From: Chitinophagaceae bacterium | GTDB taxonomy: Bacteria; Bacteroidota; Bacteroidia; Chitinophagales; Chitinophagaceae | Reading direction: 5' to 3' | Length of the DNA stretch: 64,000 nucleotides | NCBI GenBank assembly: GCA_004322425.1 | Contig: SCVJ01000028.1 | Span: 1 to 64,000, forward strand | In this document: piece by piece, positions 9,024-18,532 of the stretch | Numbering within the stretch: position 1 is the first letter of the stretch | Layout: each line of letters begins with the position of its first letter | Translations under genes and position numbers: made by a program | Notes under the pieces: generated by a model | Database searches by the model: none | Seen by the model: only the letters and a program-made list of their open reading frames with translations | What the model was told of the DNA's origin: nothing

Positions 9024-10673
9024 ATGCGATCACTTATATTTTTAGCATTTACTTTTTTAATTTCCATTTACGGCACAGCACAAACAACTTCAACACTAAG
9101 TAATGGTTGGCATTTAAAAGACAAAGTGCAAGATAGTTGCTTTGGAATTAGTTTAACTAAAGCGTATGAATTTGTAAAGGGCAAAAAAAGTAAACCAGTT
9201 ATTGTTGCAGTAATTGATTCGGGCGTGGATACACTTCACGAAGATTTAAAGTCCATGTTATGGCACAATCCCAAAGAAATTCCTGGAAACAAAATTGATG
9301 ACGATGGTAACGGCTATGTTGATGATATTTATGGTTGGAATTTTTTGGGAGGATCTGACGGAAGAAGCGTCACTGTTGATTCTTATGAACGTGATCGCGT
9401 TTATCACAAATACAAATCTTTATTTGATGAGAAAAATATCATAATCGATTCATTGCCGAAATCGGAACAATATGTTTATGAAATGTGGATGAAGGCAAAG
9501 AAAGAAATTGATACTGATGAAATTTCAGCTGAAGAAATAAATATGCTTTCAATGATTCTAGCAAATCTTACAAACAGCGATAGCATTTTAAAATTGGCCT
9601 TTAAAAAGGAAGTTTATACGGGTAATGAATTAGAGGAACTAAAAACTGATGTTGCTGCAGAAAAAAAATCACAAACTGTTTTTCTTTCTTTGATGAAAAT
9701 GAACAATGCACTTGATGCAACCAATAAAGAATTAATTGAAGGACTTACTGATTATATCGCTTCACAAAAACGTAAAGGAACTTCAAAATTAAACCCACCA
9801 CTGCCCTATCGTGCAGAAATAGTTAAGGATGAATATTCCAATTTAGATGATCGCAAGTATGGCAACAATGATGTTTTTGTTGATAATAAGTCTGCTTTTC
9901 ACGGCACACATGTTTCAGGAATTATTGCTGCACAAAGAAATAATAATATTGGAATAGACGGTATTGCCGAAAATGTAAAACTTATGACACTGCGCGCAGT
10001 TCCGGATGGCGATGAACACGATAAAGACATAGCCCTTGCAATTAGGTATGCTGTTGATAATGGTGCACAAATCATTAATATGAGTTTCGGTAAAAGTTTT
10101 TCTCCCGAAAAAAATTGGGTTGATGAGGCTGTTTCTTATGCAAAATCAAAAGGAGTTTTATTAGTACATGCTGCTGGTAATGATTCAAAAAATATTGATT
10201 CGACTTGGAATTTTCCCAATCCTATTACGCAATCCACAAAAAGTAAAGCTACAAATTGGATTACAGTAGGTGCAAGTGGAGACGCCAACCTTGGAGGTTT
10301 AATAGCTGATTTTTCTAATTATGGTAAACTAGAAGTAGATGTTTTTGCACCTGGAGTAAAAATTTATTCAACCATTCCGGGAGGAAATACTTACGGCAAT
10401 GCACAGGGGACAAGTATGGCATCTCCTGTGGTTGCAGGTTTAGCAGCATTTATTTTATCTTATTATCCCACTTTAAGTGCTGAGCAATTGAAATTTGTAA
10501 TTGAAAAATCGGTTTCCCCAATTAATGAAAAAGTTATTAACCCCGGTACAACTGATGAAGTTAATTTATCAGATCTCAGCAAAACCGGTGGAATAATTAA
10601 TGCACATGAAGCTATTAAATTAGCAGCAACTTTAAAAGGTGAAAGAACAACTAAGAGTTTAAAAGGCTTTTAA
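9024..10673 (+). CDS. Secreted subtilisin-like serine protease (S8 family)
   Basis: A 549-residue protease with an N-terminal signal peptide ending near TAQ (residues 18-20). The catalytic triad is complete: Asp65 in VAVIDSGVD, His293 in HGTHVSGI, Ser464 in GTSMASP, with oxyanion Asn386 in AAGN. Between Asp and His there is an insertion of roughly 170 residues, Lys/Glu-rich and probably helical (about 113-285), which is far longer than in typical subtilisins. There is no obvious propeptide or type IX sorting domain at the C-terminus. The ATG at 9024 gives the signal peptide; an upstream in-frame ATG at 8994 overlaps the ALDH gene. Confidence 0.9.
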   Translation: MRSLIFLAFTFLISIYGTAQTTSTLSNGWHLKDKVQDSCFGISLTKAYEFVKGKKSKPVIVAVIDSGVDTLHEDLKSMLWHNPKEIPGNKIDDDGNGYVDDIYGWNFLGGSDGRSVTVDSYERDRVYHKYKSLFDEKNIIIDSLPKSEQYVYEMWMKAKKEIDTDEISAEEINMLSMILANLTNSDSILKLAFKKEVYTGNELEELKTDVAAEKKSQTVFLSLMKMNNALDATNKELIEGLTDYIASQKRKGTSKLNPPLPYRAEIVKDEYSNLDDRKYGNNDVFVDNKSAFHGTHVSGIIAAQRNNNIGIDGIAENVKLMTLRAVPDGDEHDKDIALAIRYAVDNGAQIINMSFGKSFSPEKNWVDEAVSYAKSKGVLLVHAAGNDSKNIDSTWNFPNPITQSTKSKATNWITVGASGDANLGGLIADFSNYGKLEVDVFAPGVKIYSTIPGGNTYGNAQGTSMASPVVAGLAAFILSYYPTLSAEQLKFVIEKSVSPINEKVINPGTTDEVNLSDLSKTGGIINAHEAIKLAATLKGERTTKSLKGF

Positions 10674-10685
10674 AAAAATCAGAAC

Positions 10686-11195
10686 ATGGTTAAGTTAGAT
10701 ATTAGAAGAGTGCCGGAGTTTTATCACAAGTATATTTTTCAGGTGGCAGATGAAAATTTAGTAGAAGCCTTTAGAAACAATACAAATTATGCTTCCAATT
10801 TTTTCGCTTCAATTCCTTCGGACAAATATGATTATCGATATGAAGATGGGAAATGGACAATTAAAGAAGTTCTGCAACATATAATAGATTCAGAAAGAGT
10901 TTTTTCTTATAGAGCACTTCGATTTGCTAGAAAAGATAAAACACCATTACCGGGGTTTGATGAAAATCTTTTTGCTGCAAATGTTAATGCAAGTAATCGC
11001 AAATGGAATGATGTAATTGAAGAATTTTTATCAGTTAGAAAATCAACAGAATTGCTTTTTAATTCTTTTGACGAAGAACAACTAAATGCTATTGGAATTG
11101 CAAACAATGCTGAAAACTATGTGCTAGCAATAGGTTTCATTTGTGTAGGACATTGCCGCCATCATATAAACATCATAAAAGAACGATATCTATAA
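10686..11195 (+). CDS. DinB family protein (four-helix bundle, putative metal enzyme)
   Basis: A 169-residue DinB-like protein. The segment KWTIKEVLQHIIDSERVFSYR places one histidine in the second helix, and a C-terminal HCRHHINIIKERY supplies others, the usual three-His metal site of the DinB/YfiT fold. Such proteins include thiol-dependent transferases, but no substrate can be read from the sequence. It starts 12 bases after the protease stop, and its 3' end overlaps the convergent prc gene by 6 bases. Confidence 0.75.
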   Translation: MVKLDIRRVPEFYHKYIFQVADENLVEAFRNNTNYASNFFASIPSDKYDYRYEDGKWTIKEVLQHIIDSERVFSYRALRFARKDKTPLPGFDENLFAANVNASNRKWNDVIEEFLSVRKSTELLFNSFDEEQLNAIGIANNAENYVLAIGFICVGHCRHHINIIKERYL

Positions 11196-13340
11196 TTTCT
11201 TTTCGACATTTGTTTTCAAAACCGACGCAATGTTTCGCTGCGTAATCATATCCTGAGAAATCTGTGTTGCTTGTTCAATATAAATATCTTTTTTAAGATT
11301 TTTCAACCATTGATCAAAGCGTTCTTGCTTACTTGGATCGTAACTAAATCTATTCAGATCTTGAGGTAATGCAACTATGTCAATTTCCTTTTGTATTTTT
11401 TTAGCTTCCTCTAATTTCTTTACAGTTTCTTTTATTTCCTTTTGTTCTTTTTGATATTTATCAAGATGAAGACTAAATTCTTTATCGCTTTGTGAGGCTA
11501 ACCACTCCGTATTTTCTTTTATTATTTTGAAGGCCTCATGAGTTTGTAACCGTTGTTTACTCAACAATTGTATAGTAGAAAGTGAATATCCTGGCGACCA
11601 ATTTGCAATAGGTGTTTTATTTATATTATCCCAAGGCAATGCATCCGGATCGTCTTTTTCTCGAAATTTCAAATACTCATAATTATCAGGCAGCACTATG
11701 TCCGAAGCAACTCCCTTTAATTGAGTAGATCCACCATTGACACGATAATATTTTTGTAAAGTAAGTTTTAAAGTTCCCATCTCAGAATTAGCAGATTCAA
11801 AGCCTAGTGCGGGATCTATACCAAAATTTCTTTGCACAGTACCTTTGCCGAATGTCGTTGTGCTTCCAATTATTACACCTCGTCCATAATCTTGAATGGC
11901 CGCTGCAAAAATTTCAGATGCTGATGCGCTAAACTCGTTTACCATTACAGAAAAAGGTCCATCATATAAAACTGCGCGATCTTTATCTTCTAAAACTAAA
12001 GGAGTACCTTCTCTATCTTTTAATTGAACTACAGGTCCTTTTTCTATAAACAATCCAACCATTTGCACTACATCATATAAAGAACCGCCGCCATTATTCC
12101 GTAAATCCAAAATAATGCCATCCACTTTATTTTCTTTCAGCTTTATAATTTCTTTGGCAACATCTATAAAACTTCGGTTCCCTTTTGCATCATTAAAATC
12201 TGCATAAAATTCGGAGAGATAAATATAGCCGAGCTTATTCCCGTTATTATTTATAATGGCACTGCGAGCATAAACTTCATCTTGAATAATTCTATCTCGA
12301 ACAAGTGTCAACGTTTTAATTGAGCCATCTTGCTTTTTTAAAGTAAGTGTAACTTCTGTTCCTTTTTCTCCTCTAATAAGTTTAACAGCATCCTGTACAA
12401 CAAATCCCGTAAGCTCAACTGGCTCCGCATTCCCCTGTCCAACTTTCAGTACAATATCTCCCATGTGAAGTTCGCCACTCTTCCAAGCAGGTGTACCTGC
12501 GAGTACAGAACTAACTTTAATGTTTCCTTCATCATAAATTAAAGCGGCTCCAATACCAAAATAGCGGCCACTCATTTGCTCGTCGAAATATCTTTTATCA
12601 ACTGGTGGGAGAAATTCAGTGTGTGGATCCATGGCACTGGTAATAGTAGTGATGAACAAATTGAATTTATCTTCCTCATTAAATTTAAATCGATAACGTT
12701 CAATAATTCTATCCATTAATTTTTCAACTTTTTCACGAGCTTCTTTTTCAAGAGTTGCATCCGTTTTCACGATGAAGTCTGCTCGACTTTTATTATTTTC
12801 CCTAACCTCCAAAGCATCTGCGTATCGCTCCAAGGTTTGGTATTTGAGCCATTTTTTCCAGCCTTCCTTCCTTTTGTTTTCTGATACAGTAAAAGATATT
12901 TTTTTGGGATCCACTAATATGATTTCATCAATTGTAAAATCGAATGGTTGCTCTAGTATTTTTTTATACAATAAAGCCACTTCTTCCATCCGCTTGTTAA
13001 AAATAATACCGGCTTCTTTAAAAAAGTTAACTGCCGCTGTTCCGTTCATTTCGTCGTCAATCTTAGTTTCGTATTTTTTTAAAGAAATAATATCGGATTG
13101 AATAAAAATATTTTTGTTGGGATCTAGATTTTCAAAATAGCGAGTATATATTTTTTTTGAAAAAACATCGTCAATCGGTTTGGGATTAAAATGCCCTTCC
13201 TTCAACATTTCTGTAACACTTCTTAAAATTTTTTCATACTTCTCTGGAGGTTCCGAAGTAATTAAAATGGCTGCATTTGACCAAGAAACAAACACTGCAA
13301 TAAAGAATACAACAAGCAAAACACGATTTAAATACCGCAT
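11190..13340 (-). CDS. prc: Carboxy-terminal processing peptidase, Tsp/Prc type (S41)
   Basis: A 716-residue periplasmic tail-specific protease. It begins with a signal peptide (hydrophobic 6-24), then a long helical N-domain, a PDZ domain near residues 255-345, and the S41 protease core with the serine of the SASASE motif (about Ser473) and Lys499 in TFGKGTVQ. A Lys/Glu-rich C-terminal extension follows, as in E. coli Prc and unlike the shorter CtpA type, a copy of which lies at 54482. It probably trims or degrades envelope proteins. It is convergent with the DinB gene. Confidence 0.92.
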   Translation of the reverse strand: MRYLNRVLLVVFFIAVFVSWSNAAILITSEPPEKYEKILRSVTEMLKEGHFNPKPIDDVFSKKIYTRYFENLDPNKNIFIQSDIISLKKYETKIDDEMNGTAAVNFFKEAGIIFNKRMEEVALLYKKILEQPFDFTIDEIILVDPKKISFTVSENKRKEGWKKWLKYQTLERYADALEVRENNKSRADFIVKTDATLEKEAREKVEKLMDRIIERYRFKFNEEDKFNLFITTITSAMDPHTEFLPPVDKRYFDEQMSGRYFGIGAALIYDEGNIKVSSVLAGTPAWKSGELHMGDIVLKVGQGNAEPVELTGFVVQDAVKLIRGEKGTEVTLTLKKQDGSIKTLTLVRDRIIQDEVYARSAIINNNGNKLGYIYLSEFYADFNDAKGNRSFIDVAKEIIKLKENKVDGIILDLRNNGGGSLYDVVQMVGLFIEKGPVVQLKDREGTPLVLEDKDRAVLYDGPFSVMVNEFSASASEIFAAAIQDYGRGVIIGSTTTFGKGTVQRNFGIDPALGFESANSEMGTLKLTLQKYYRVNGGSTQLKGVASDIVLPDNYEYLKFREKDDPDALPWDNINKTPIANWSPGYSLSTIQLLSKQRLQTHEAFKIIKENTEWLASQSDKEFSLHLDKYQKEQKEIKETVKKLEEAKKIQKEIDIVALPQDLNRFSYDPSKQERFDQWLKNLKKDIYIEQATQISQDMITQRNIASVLKTNVEKKL

Positions 13341-13391
13341 ACGTTTAAAATTTAAGCACAGTAAAATTAACGCAAATCCTATTTAACATTG

Positions 13392-13427
13392 TTAAAAAAA
13401 ATGAAAAGCTTCCCATAAGAGAAGCTT
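13392..13427 (-). terminator. Intrinsic terminator after tRNA-His
   Basis: On the minus strand a 7-base-pair stem (arms 13406-13412 and 13421-13427) is followed by a T-rich tract. It lies just downstream of the tRNA-His gene. Confidence 0.75.
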
Positions 13428-13433
13428 AGTTTG

Positions 13434-13508
13434 GGTGACCAATCGGTTTCGAACCGACGACCCTCAGAACCACAATCTGATGCTCTAACCAACTGAGCTA
13501 TGGCCACC
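13434..13508 (-). tRNA. tRNA-His (anticodon GTG)
   Basis: Folding the minus strand gives a 7-base-pair acceptor stem with one G-T pair, D arm TAGCTCAGTTGGTTAGAGC, a 5-base-pair anticodon stem with loop TTGTGGT (anticodon GTG) and a T arm with TTCGAAA. An extra encoded G at position -1 faces C73, the identity element of histidine tRNA. The CCA end is not encoded. Confidence 0.96.
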
Positions 13509-13521
13509 GTTTAAAGAAATG

Positions 13522-13552
13522 CAAAGGTATTGAAATGGACTATTTTTTCAAA
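13522..13552 (-). promoter_or_regulatory. Promoter of tRNA-His
   Basis: On the minus strand TTTG (13549-13552) and TACCTTTG (13522-13529) are separated by exactly 19 bases, the Bacteroidota -33/-7 arrangement, with the -7 box 13 bases from the tRNA 5' end. The remaining 13553-13712 holds no gene that I can see. Confidence 0.75.
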
Positions 13553-13712
13553 ATGAATGATCAACTTATTTTGCAGGCAGTGTTGTATTTATATTCATTA
13601 ACACCAACAACGATTCGCCTATTTTCCCTTTGATAGCACTTCTATTACCACTGATACTATTTACATTTTCTTAACAACTTAAAGTAGGAAATTTGCGAAA
13701 ATTTTAATTCTC

Positions 13713-16349
13713 ATGAAAAAAGTGTTTTTCAGCAGTGTTCTATTTTGTGTGGGCTTGATAACAAGTGCTCAATTTCCAATGAATGGCGGTAATCAGTCGG
13801 GCGCCGCTCAAATGACGGGTAGATTTTATGGTAAAACTATCGACGCCATTTCTAACAAAGGAATTGAAGCTGCATCCATTCAATTAATTCAAAATAAATT
13901 TGATTCAGTTACTCGTAAAAGGAAAGATGTAGTTATTGGAGGTATGTTGACAAAACCGAATGGTGAATTCATTCTTGAAAATATTCCACTCTTCGGACAA
14001 TATAAATTAAAAATTACCGCAATTGGTTATACTACTATCGACAAATCGGTTGGGTTTGATATTAAAATGAATGCTGGCGGTGGTGGCGCAACTGATTTTA
14101 GCTCCTTATTAAATTCTGTAGATAAAGATTTAGGCAATTTTAAAATAGAACACGAAGAAAAAACTTTAAGTACAGTTACCGTAACTTCTGCTAAGCCTTT
14201 ATTACAATTGGGTATCGATAAAAAAATATTCAGTGTTGACAATAGTATTGTATCCTTAGGAGGAACTGCTGTAGATGTGATGCGCAATGTACCCTCGTTA
14301 ACAGTTGATTTAGATGGAAATGTTACGCTTCGCAATAATTCTCCTCAAATTTTTGTAGATGGTCGTCCTACTACTTTGCAATTGGATCAAATACCAGCCG
14401 ATGCAATTGAATCGATTGAAATAATTACAAACCCATCTGCAAAATATGACGCCTCCGGTGGAACATCGGGGATTTTAAATGTGGTTTTGAAAAAAACTAA
14501 AAAAGTGGGATTTAACGGAAGTTTCAGAACCAATGTTGATTCTCGAGCCAAAGTTGGCGGAGGTGCTGATATCAATATCAGACAGCAAAAACTAAATTTA
14601 TTTGCCAGTGCAAATATCTTTCAACGAAAATCGATAAGCACTGGAAACACAGAGAGAACTACAACTGTCGGATTTCCGATTACTGAGTTACATCAAGATG
14701 ATAATAGCATTATGACCAGCAGTATGGCTTTTGGAAGAGCCGGTGTAGATTTTTTTATTACCAATCGCAGTACGTTATCTGCTAATGTTAGTTTTGGTGG
14801 AGGAAATTTTTCACCGAAAACTTCCAGTGATCTATTAATAGATTCTCTTTTCCCTATTAAAACATCGTCTTATTCAGAAAGAAATTCAACCACCAACGGA
14901 AGTTTCAATCATTTAGGAACTCAATTAAATTTCAAACATAATTTTCCAAAAGCAGGAAGAGAGGTAACGGCTGATGTTACAATGAACTCTCGTGATAATA
15001 CTAATTCAAATTTAATTGAATCCAATTTTTTTGCTTCTCCAACAAGTAGTTCTTTTTATACATTCAAACAACAGCAAAATGGAAGTGGTAAAGGTAAAAA
15101 TGTCATTCTTCAAAGTGATTTTGTAAATCCAATTACCGAAAAGTCCAAAATTGAATTAGGTATTCGTGCTTCCTTTAATAGTTCAAATAGCACCAATGCT
15201 TTTTATATTCTAAACCAGTCCACTGGCTTATTTGTACTTCAACCGGCTTCAGAAATTAATTATGAAAGTGAAGAACAAATTTTGGCGGGTTATACTTCAT
15301 TTTCAAAACAACTTACAAATTGGGGTTACCAAGTTGGTCTTCGAATGGAAAGCTCTTCCTATAAAGGCAAACTTTTAAAAACAAATGAACCGTTTTCTAA
15401 TAAATTCCCACTTAGCTTTTTTCCCAGCATTTTTCTTAGTAAAAAGTTAAAGAAAGAGCAGGAGCTTCAATTTAATTTTACACGTCGGATAAATCGTCCC
15501 AATTTTTTCCAGCTTTCTCCTTTTACAGATTCCTCAGATTTTTTGAATATTAATAAAGGAAATCCTGGATTAAATCCAGAGTTTACAAGTTCACTTGAAG
15601 CATCGTACCAAAAAATATTTGAAAATCGAGACAACTTCCTCGCTTCACTATATTATAAAAACACGCAAAATCTTATTACACGTTTTCAAGAAAAATTTAT
15701 CGATCCAGTTAATGGAAAAGAAAAAATATTGAATACTTATATTAATGCCAATAGCAGTTTCGTAACTGGACTTGAATTAACATTAAAAAATAAAATAAGT
15801 ACTTGGTGGGATTTGACTTCGAATTTCAATCTTTTTACTTCAAAAATTAATATTGATATTCCTAATCAATCAGCTCAAAAACAGTTTGCAAGTTGGTTTG
15901 GTAAAATCAATAACACTTTTAAACTTCCTAAAAATTTCACTATTCAACTTTCAGGAGAATATCAATCAAAAACCATTTTATCTCCTGGAGGCAGAGGCGG
16001 TGGCGGAGGATTCGGTGGTGGACAGATGATGGGAATGTTTGGCCAAGCAAGTAATGCACAAGGTTATGTTCGCTCGAATTATTTTGTTGATGCTGCGTTT
16101 AAATTTGAGTTCTTAAAAAACAAAACAGCTTCCATTTCATTAAATGTAAATGACATATTAAATACACGCAGAACCTATACTCATTCTGAATCTCCTTACT
16201 TTACACAAGATGTTTTTCGCCAACGTGATCCTCAAGTTTTCAGACTTAATTTCAACTGGCGTTTTGGTAAGTTTGACACCAATCTTTTTAAAAGAAAAAA
16301 TTTAAAATCGGAAAGAGAGAATATGAATAATATGGAAATGAACTTTTAA
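13713..16349 (+). CDS. Outer-membrane beta-barrel receptor-like protein (carboxypeptidase-regulatory-like + plug + barrel)
   Basis: An 878-residue outer-membrane protein. A signal peptide (ends near residue 19) is followed by a carboxypeptidase-regulatory-like beta-sandwich (FYGKTIDAISNKGIEAASI), a TonB-plug-like domain around 150-260 (VDVMRNVPSLTVDLDGNV, QIFVDGRP, IEIITNPSAKYDASG) and a large barrel of the OMP_b-brl_3 type. A Gly-rich insertion (GGRGGGGGFGGGQMMG) in the last quarter is probably an external loop. I see no substrate signature and no SusD partner next to it. It may export or import a substrate in a TonB-dependent way; that is inference. Confidence 0.85.
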   Translation: MKKVFFSSVLFCVGLITSAQFPMNGGNQSGAAQMTGRFYGKTIDAISNKGIEAASIQLIQNKFDSVTRKRKDVVIGGMLTKPNGEFILENIPLFGQYKLKITAIGYTTIDKSVGFDIKMNAGGGGATDFSSLLNSVDKDLGNFKIEHEEKTLSTVTVTSAKPLLQLGIDKKIFSVDNSIVSLGGTAVDVMRNVPSLTVDLDGNVTLRNNSPQIFVDGRPTTLQLDQIPADAIESIEIITNPSAKYDASGGTSGILNVVLKKTKKVGFNGSFRTNVDSRAKVGGGADINIRQQKLNLFASANIFQRKSISTGNTERTTTVGFPITELHQDDNSIMTSSMAFGRAGVDFFITNRSTLSANVSFGGGNFSPKTSSDLLIDSLFPIKTSSYSERNSTTNGSFNHLGTQLNFKHNFPKAGREVTADVTMNSRDNTNSNLIESNFFASPTSSSFYTFKQQQNGSGKGKNVILQSDFVNPITEKSKIELGIRASFNSSNSTNAFYILNQSTGLFVLQPASEINYESEEQILAGYTSFSKQLTNWGYQVGLRMESSSYKGKLLKTNEPFSNKFPLSFFPSIFLSKKLKKEQELQFNFTRRINRPNFFQLSPFTDSSDFLNINKGNPGLNPEFTSSLEASYQKIFENRDNFLASLYYKNTQNLITRFQEKFIDPVNGKEKILNTYINANSSFVTGLELTLKNKISTWWDLTSNFNLFTSKINIDIPNQSAQKQFASWFGKINNTFKLPKNFTIQLSGEYQSKTILSPGGRGGGGGFGGGQMMGMFGQASNAQGYVRSNYFVDAAFKFEFLKNKTASISLNVNDILNTRRTYTHSESPYFTQDVFRQRDPQVFRLNFNWRFGKFDTNLFKRKNLKSERENMNNMEMNF

Positions 16350-16397
16350 CTTCTTTACTTTTACTGCTTTTTTATACTTCAAGCGATTCGTTTATTT

Positions 16398-16405
16398 TAT
16401 ATTTG
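16398..16405 (+). promoter_or_regulatory. Candidate -7 box immediately before the sugar cassette
   Basis: TATATTTG matches TAnnTTTG and ends only 7 bases before the ATG at 16413, implying an almost leaderless transcript. No well-spaced -33 TTTG is visible. Confidence 0.5.
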
Positions 16406-16412
16406 ATGAATC

Positions 16413-17429
16413 ATGATTAAAGTGGTTCATCAATTTCGATTTGCATTAATAGGTTGTGGAAATATTGCCAACAGACACGCTGAAAATATCTTGAGAATAG
16501 GTAAACTAATTGCTGTTTGCGATAACGATAAGCAAAGAGCCCTTCAATTTGCTGCAACTTATAATTGCCTCCCCTATTTTGATTTTGATGATTTACTGAA
16601 GAACGAAACAGGAATTGATATTATAGTACTTTGTACTCCCAACGGATTGCATGCAGAGCAATCCATTAAAATATTACAATCCGGAAAAAATGTTTTGTGT
16701 GAAAAACCACTTTGCTTGAATATAAGCGATGGCTTAAAAATGCAAACAGCAGAAACCCTTTCAACACAAAAATTATTTCTTGTTCAATCATCACGCTTTA
16801 ATCCAATAGTAGTTCAACTAAAAAAATTATTGGTTGACAAATCATTTGGAACTGTGCATAATTTTCAACTGAATTGTTTCTGGAACAGACCCTCCAGTTA
16901 TTATGAAAATTCCTGGAGAGGAACTTTGTCAATGGATGGAGGTTTACTTTTCACTCAGTTTAGTCATTATATCGATGCGCTACTTTGGCTTTTCGGAGAT
17001 ATCGAAACAATTACAGGTTTTAGAAAAAACTTCTCCCACCAAGATAATATTGAATTTGAAGATAATGGAGTTGCTGCAATTCAAATGACTAACGGAGTTA
17101 TTGGTGGAATTAATTGGTCCGTTAATTCATATCAAAAAAACATGGAAATAAGTCTCACTTTGATTGCTGAAAAAGCAAGTATTCGAATTGGTGGAGAATA
17201 TATGAATGAGATCGATTATCAGCTAACGGATGGATTTGATTTGGATATTTCACAACAAGTCAGTAGTAAAGATAAGCCACTAAAAGGACTGGGGAGCAAT
17301 CACGATAAAATATATGATCATTTATTATATTCATTGCAACAAAAAGCAAGTTCAATTTCTTCATTAGCTGACGGATTGAAAACGGTTGCAGCAATTGAAA
17401 CTATTTATAACTCTATTCCACTCTCGTGA
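16413..17429 (+). CDS. Gfo/Idh/MocA family oxidoreductase
   Basis: A 338-residue NAD(P)-dependent sugar oxidoreductase. The Rossmann motif ALIGCGNIANRHAENI is at 11-26 and the conserved Glu-Lys-Pro (97-99, CEKPL) is present. Members oxidise or reduce nucleotide sugars, inositols or other sugars; the two glycosyltransferases that follow with overlapping start/stop codons suggest it makes a nucleotide-sugar for surface polysaccharide. It could be WlbA/WbpB-like, but I cannot decide the substrate. The stop overlaps the next gene's GTG start (GTGA). Confidence 0.85.
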   Translation: MIKVVHQFRFALIGCGNIANRHAENILRIGKLIAVCDNDKQRALQFAATYNCLPYFDFDDLLKNETGIDIIVLCTPNGLHAEQSIKILQSGKNVLCEKPLCLNISDGLKMQTAETLSTQKLFLVQSSRFNPIVVQLKKLLVDKSFGTVHNFQLNCFWNRPSSYYENSWRGTLSMDGGLLFTQFSHYIDALLWLFGDIETITGFRKNFSHQDNIEFEDNGVAAIQMTNGVIGGINWSVNSYQKNMEISLTLIAEKASIRIGGEYMNEIDYQLTDGFDLDISQQVSSKDKPLKGLGSNHDKIYDHLLYSLQQKASSISSLADGLKTVAAIETIYNSIPLS

Positions 17430-18532
17430 CAAAAAGCCTCCATAAGAAACACATTTATTTCTGCGTTACAAATGATCTTCTATTTGATAGACGTATGAAT
17501 AGAATCTGTACATCGCTTTATCAATACGGATTTGAGGTGACATTAGTTGGACGAAAAACATTCGATTCAATGCCCCTTTTAAAAAATATTTATAAGCAAA
17601 AACGGCTATTTTGCTTTTTCAAAAATGGTCCACTTTTTTACTTTGAATACAATGTGCGTCTCTTTTTTTATTTACTCTTTCAAAAAAAAGATGCTGTTTG
17701 CTGCATCGATTTGGATACTATCTTACCCGTATTGTTAGTTTCCAAAATCAATAATATCCCTCGTATTTATGATGCACACGAACTTTTCACAGAATTAAAA
17801 GAGGTAATTACACGACCGAAAATCAAGAAAATATGGATGATGATAGAAAAATTTACTGTTCCAAAATTTCCACTTGGCTATACGGTGAGTGAAAGTATTG
17901 CCGAAGAGTTTTTCAAAAGATATAGTGTAAAATATTCTGTTATTAGAAATATGCCACAATTAAAAGAGCAAATTTCAAGAACTCAAAAAGGAAACCAATT
18001 TTTATTTTATCAAGGTGCTGTTAACGAAGGCAGAGGTTTTGAATTTCTGATTCCTGCTATGAAACATATCAGTTGTAAATTGGTAATTGCCGGAGATGGA
18101 AATTTTATGGAACAAATGAAAGAACTTATCAAAAAAAATAACGTTGATGAAAAAGTGAAACTTCTTGGAATGGTTCTTCCGACTGAACTTAATTCTTTAA
18201 CCGAACAAGCCTTTATAGGAATTTCACTAGTAGAAAATATAGGTTTAAATCAATATTGGTCATTAACAAATAAATACTTCGATTATATTCATGCAGGTAT
18301 TCCACAAGTAACAATGAACTATCCTGAATATCAAAAATTAAACAGCCAATTCAAAACGGCTCTCTTAATTGATAATTTATTACCCACTACAATTGCAGAA
18401 GCAATTAATAAATTATTAACAGATGAAGAGTTATATGTCGAATTACAAAACAACTGTTTTTTGGCAAGCAAAAAACTCAATTGGCAAAATGAAGAAAAGC
18501 AATTAGTAAATATTTACACAGAATTTTTTTAA
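17426..18532 (+). CDS. Glycosyltransferase (GT-B fold, GT4-like)
   Basis: A 368-residue cytoplasmic glycosyltransferase. The N-terminal half has a Rossmann opening (IYFCVTNDLLFDRRMNRICT) and the block RIYDAHELFTE common in GT4 enzymes; the C-terminal half has FYQGAVNEGRGFEFLI and KLVIAGDGNFMEQM, then the NKYFDYIHAGIPQVTM donor-site region. The start is GTG within the 4-base overlap with the oxidoreductase; the stop overlaps the next ATG by one base (TAATG). Donor and acceptor are unknown. Confidence 0.85.
   Translation: MTKSLHKKHIYFCVTNDLLFDRRMNRICTSLYQYGFEVTLVGRKTFDSMPLLKNIYKQKRLFCFFKNGPLFYFEYNVRLFFYLLFQKKDAVCCIDLDTILPVLLVSKINNIPRIYDAHELFTELKEVITRPKIKKIWMMIEKFTVPKFPLGYTVSESIAEEFFKRYSVKYSVIRNMPQLKEQISRTQKGNQFLFYQGAVNEGRGFEFLIPAMKHISCKLVIAGDGNFMEQMKELIKKNNVDEKVKLLGMVLPTELNSLTEQAFIGISLVENIGLNQYWSLTNKYFDYIHAGIPQVTMNYPEYQKLNSQFKTALLIDNLLPTTIAEAINKLLTDEELYVELQNNCFLASKKLNWQNEEKQLVNIYTEFF

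Noticed and set aside
12772-13101. Open frame of 109 codons on the plus strand inside prc
   Set aside because: It is antisense to a well-supported S41 protease; composition is poor in protein-like features and no family is seen.
14027-14335. Antisense open frame of 102 codons in the outer-membrane receptor gene
   Set aside because: Shadow of the receptor; no start context or recognisable domain.
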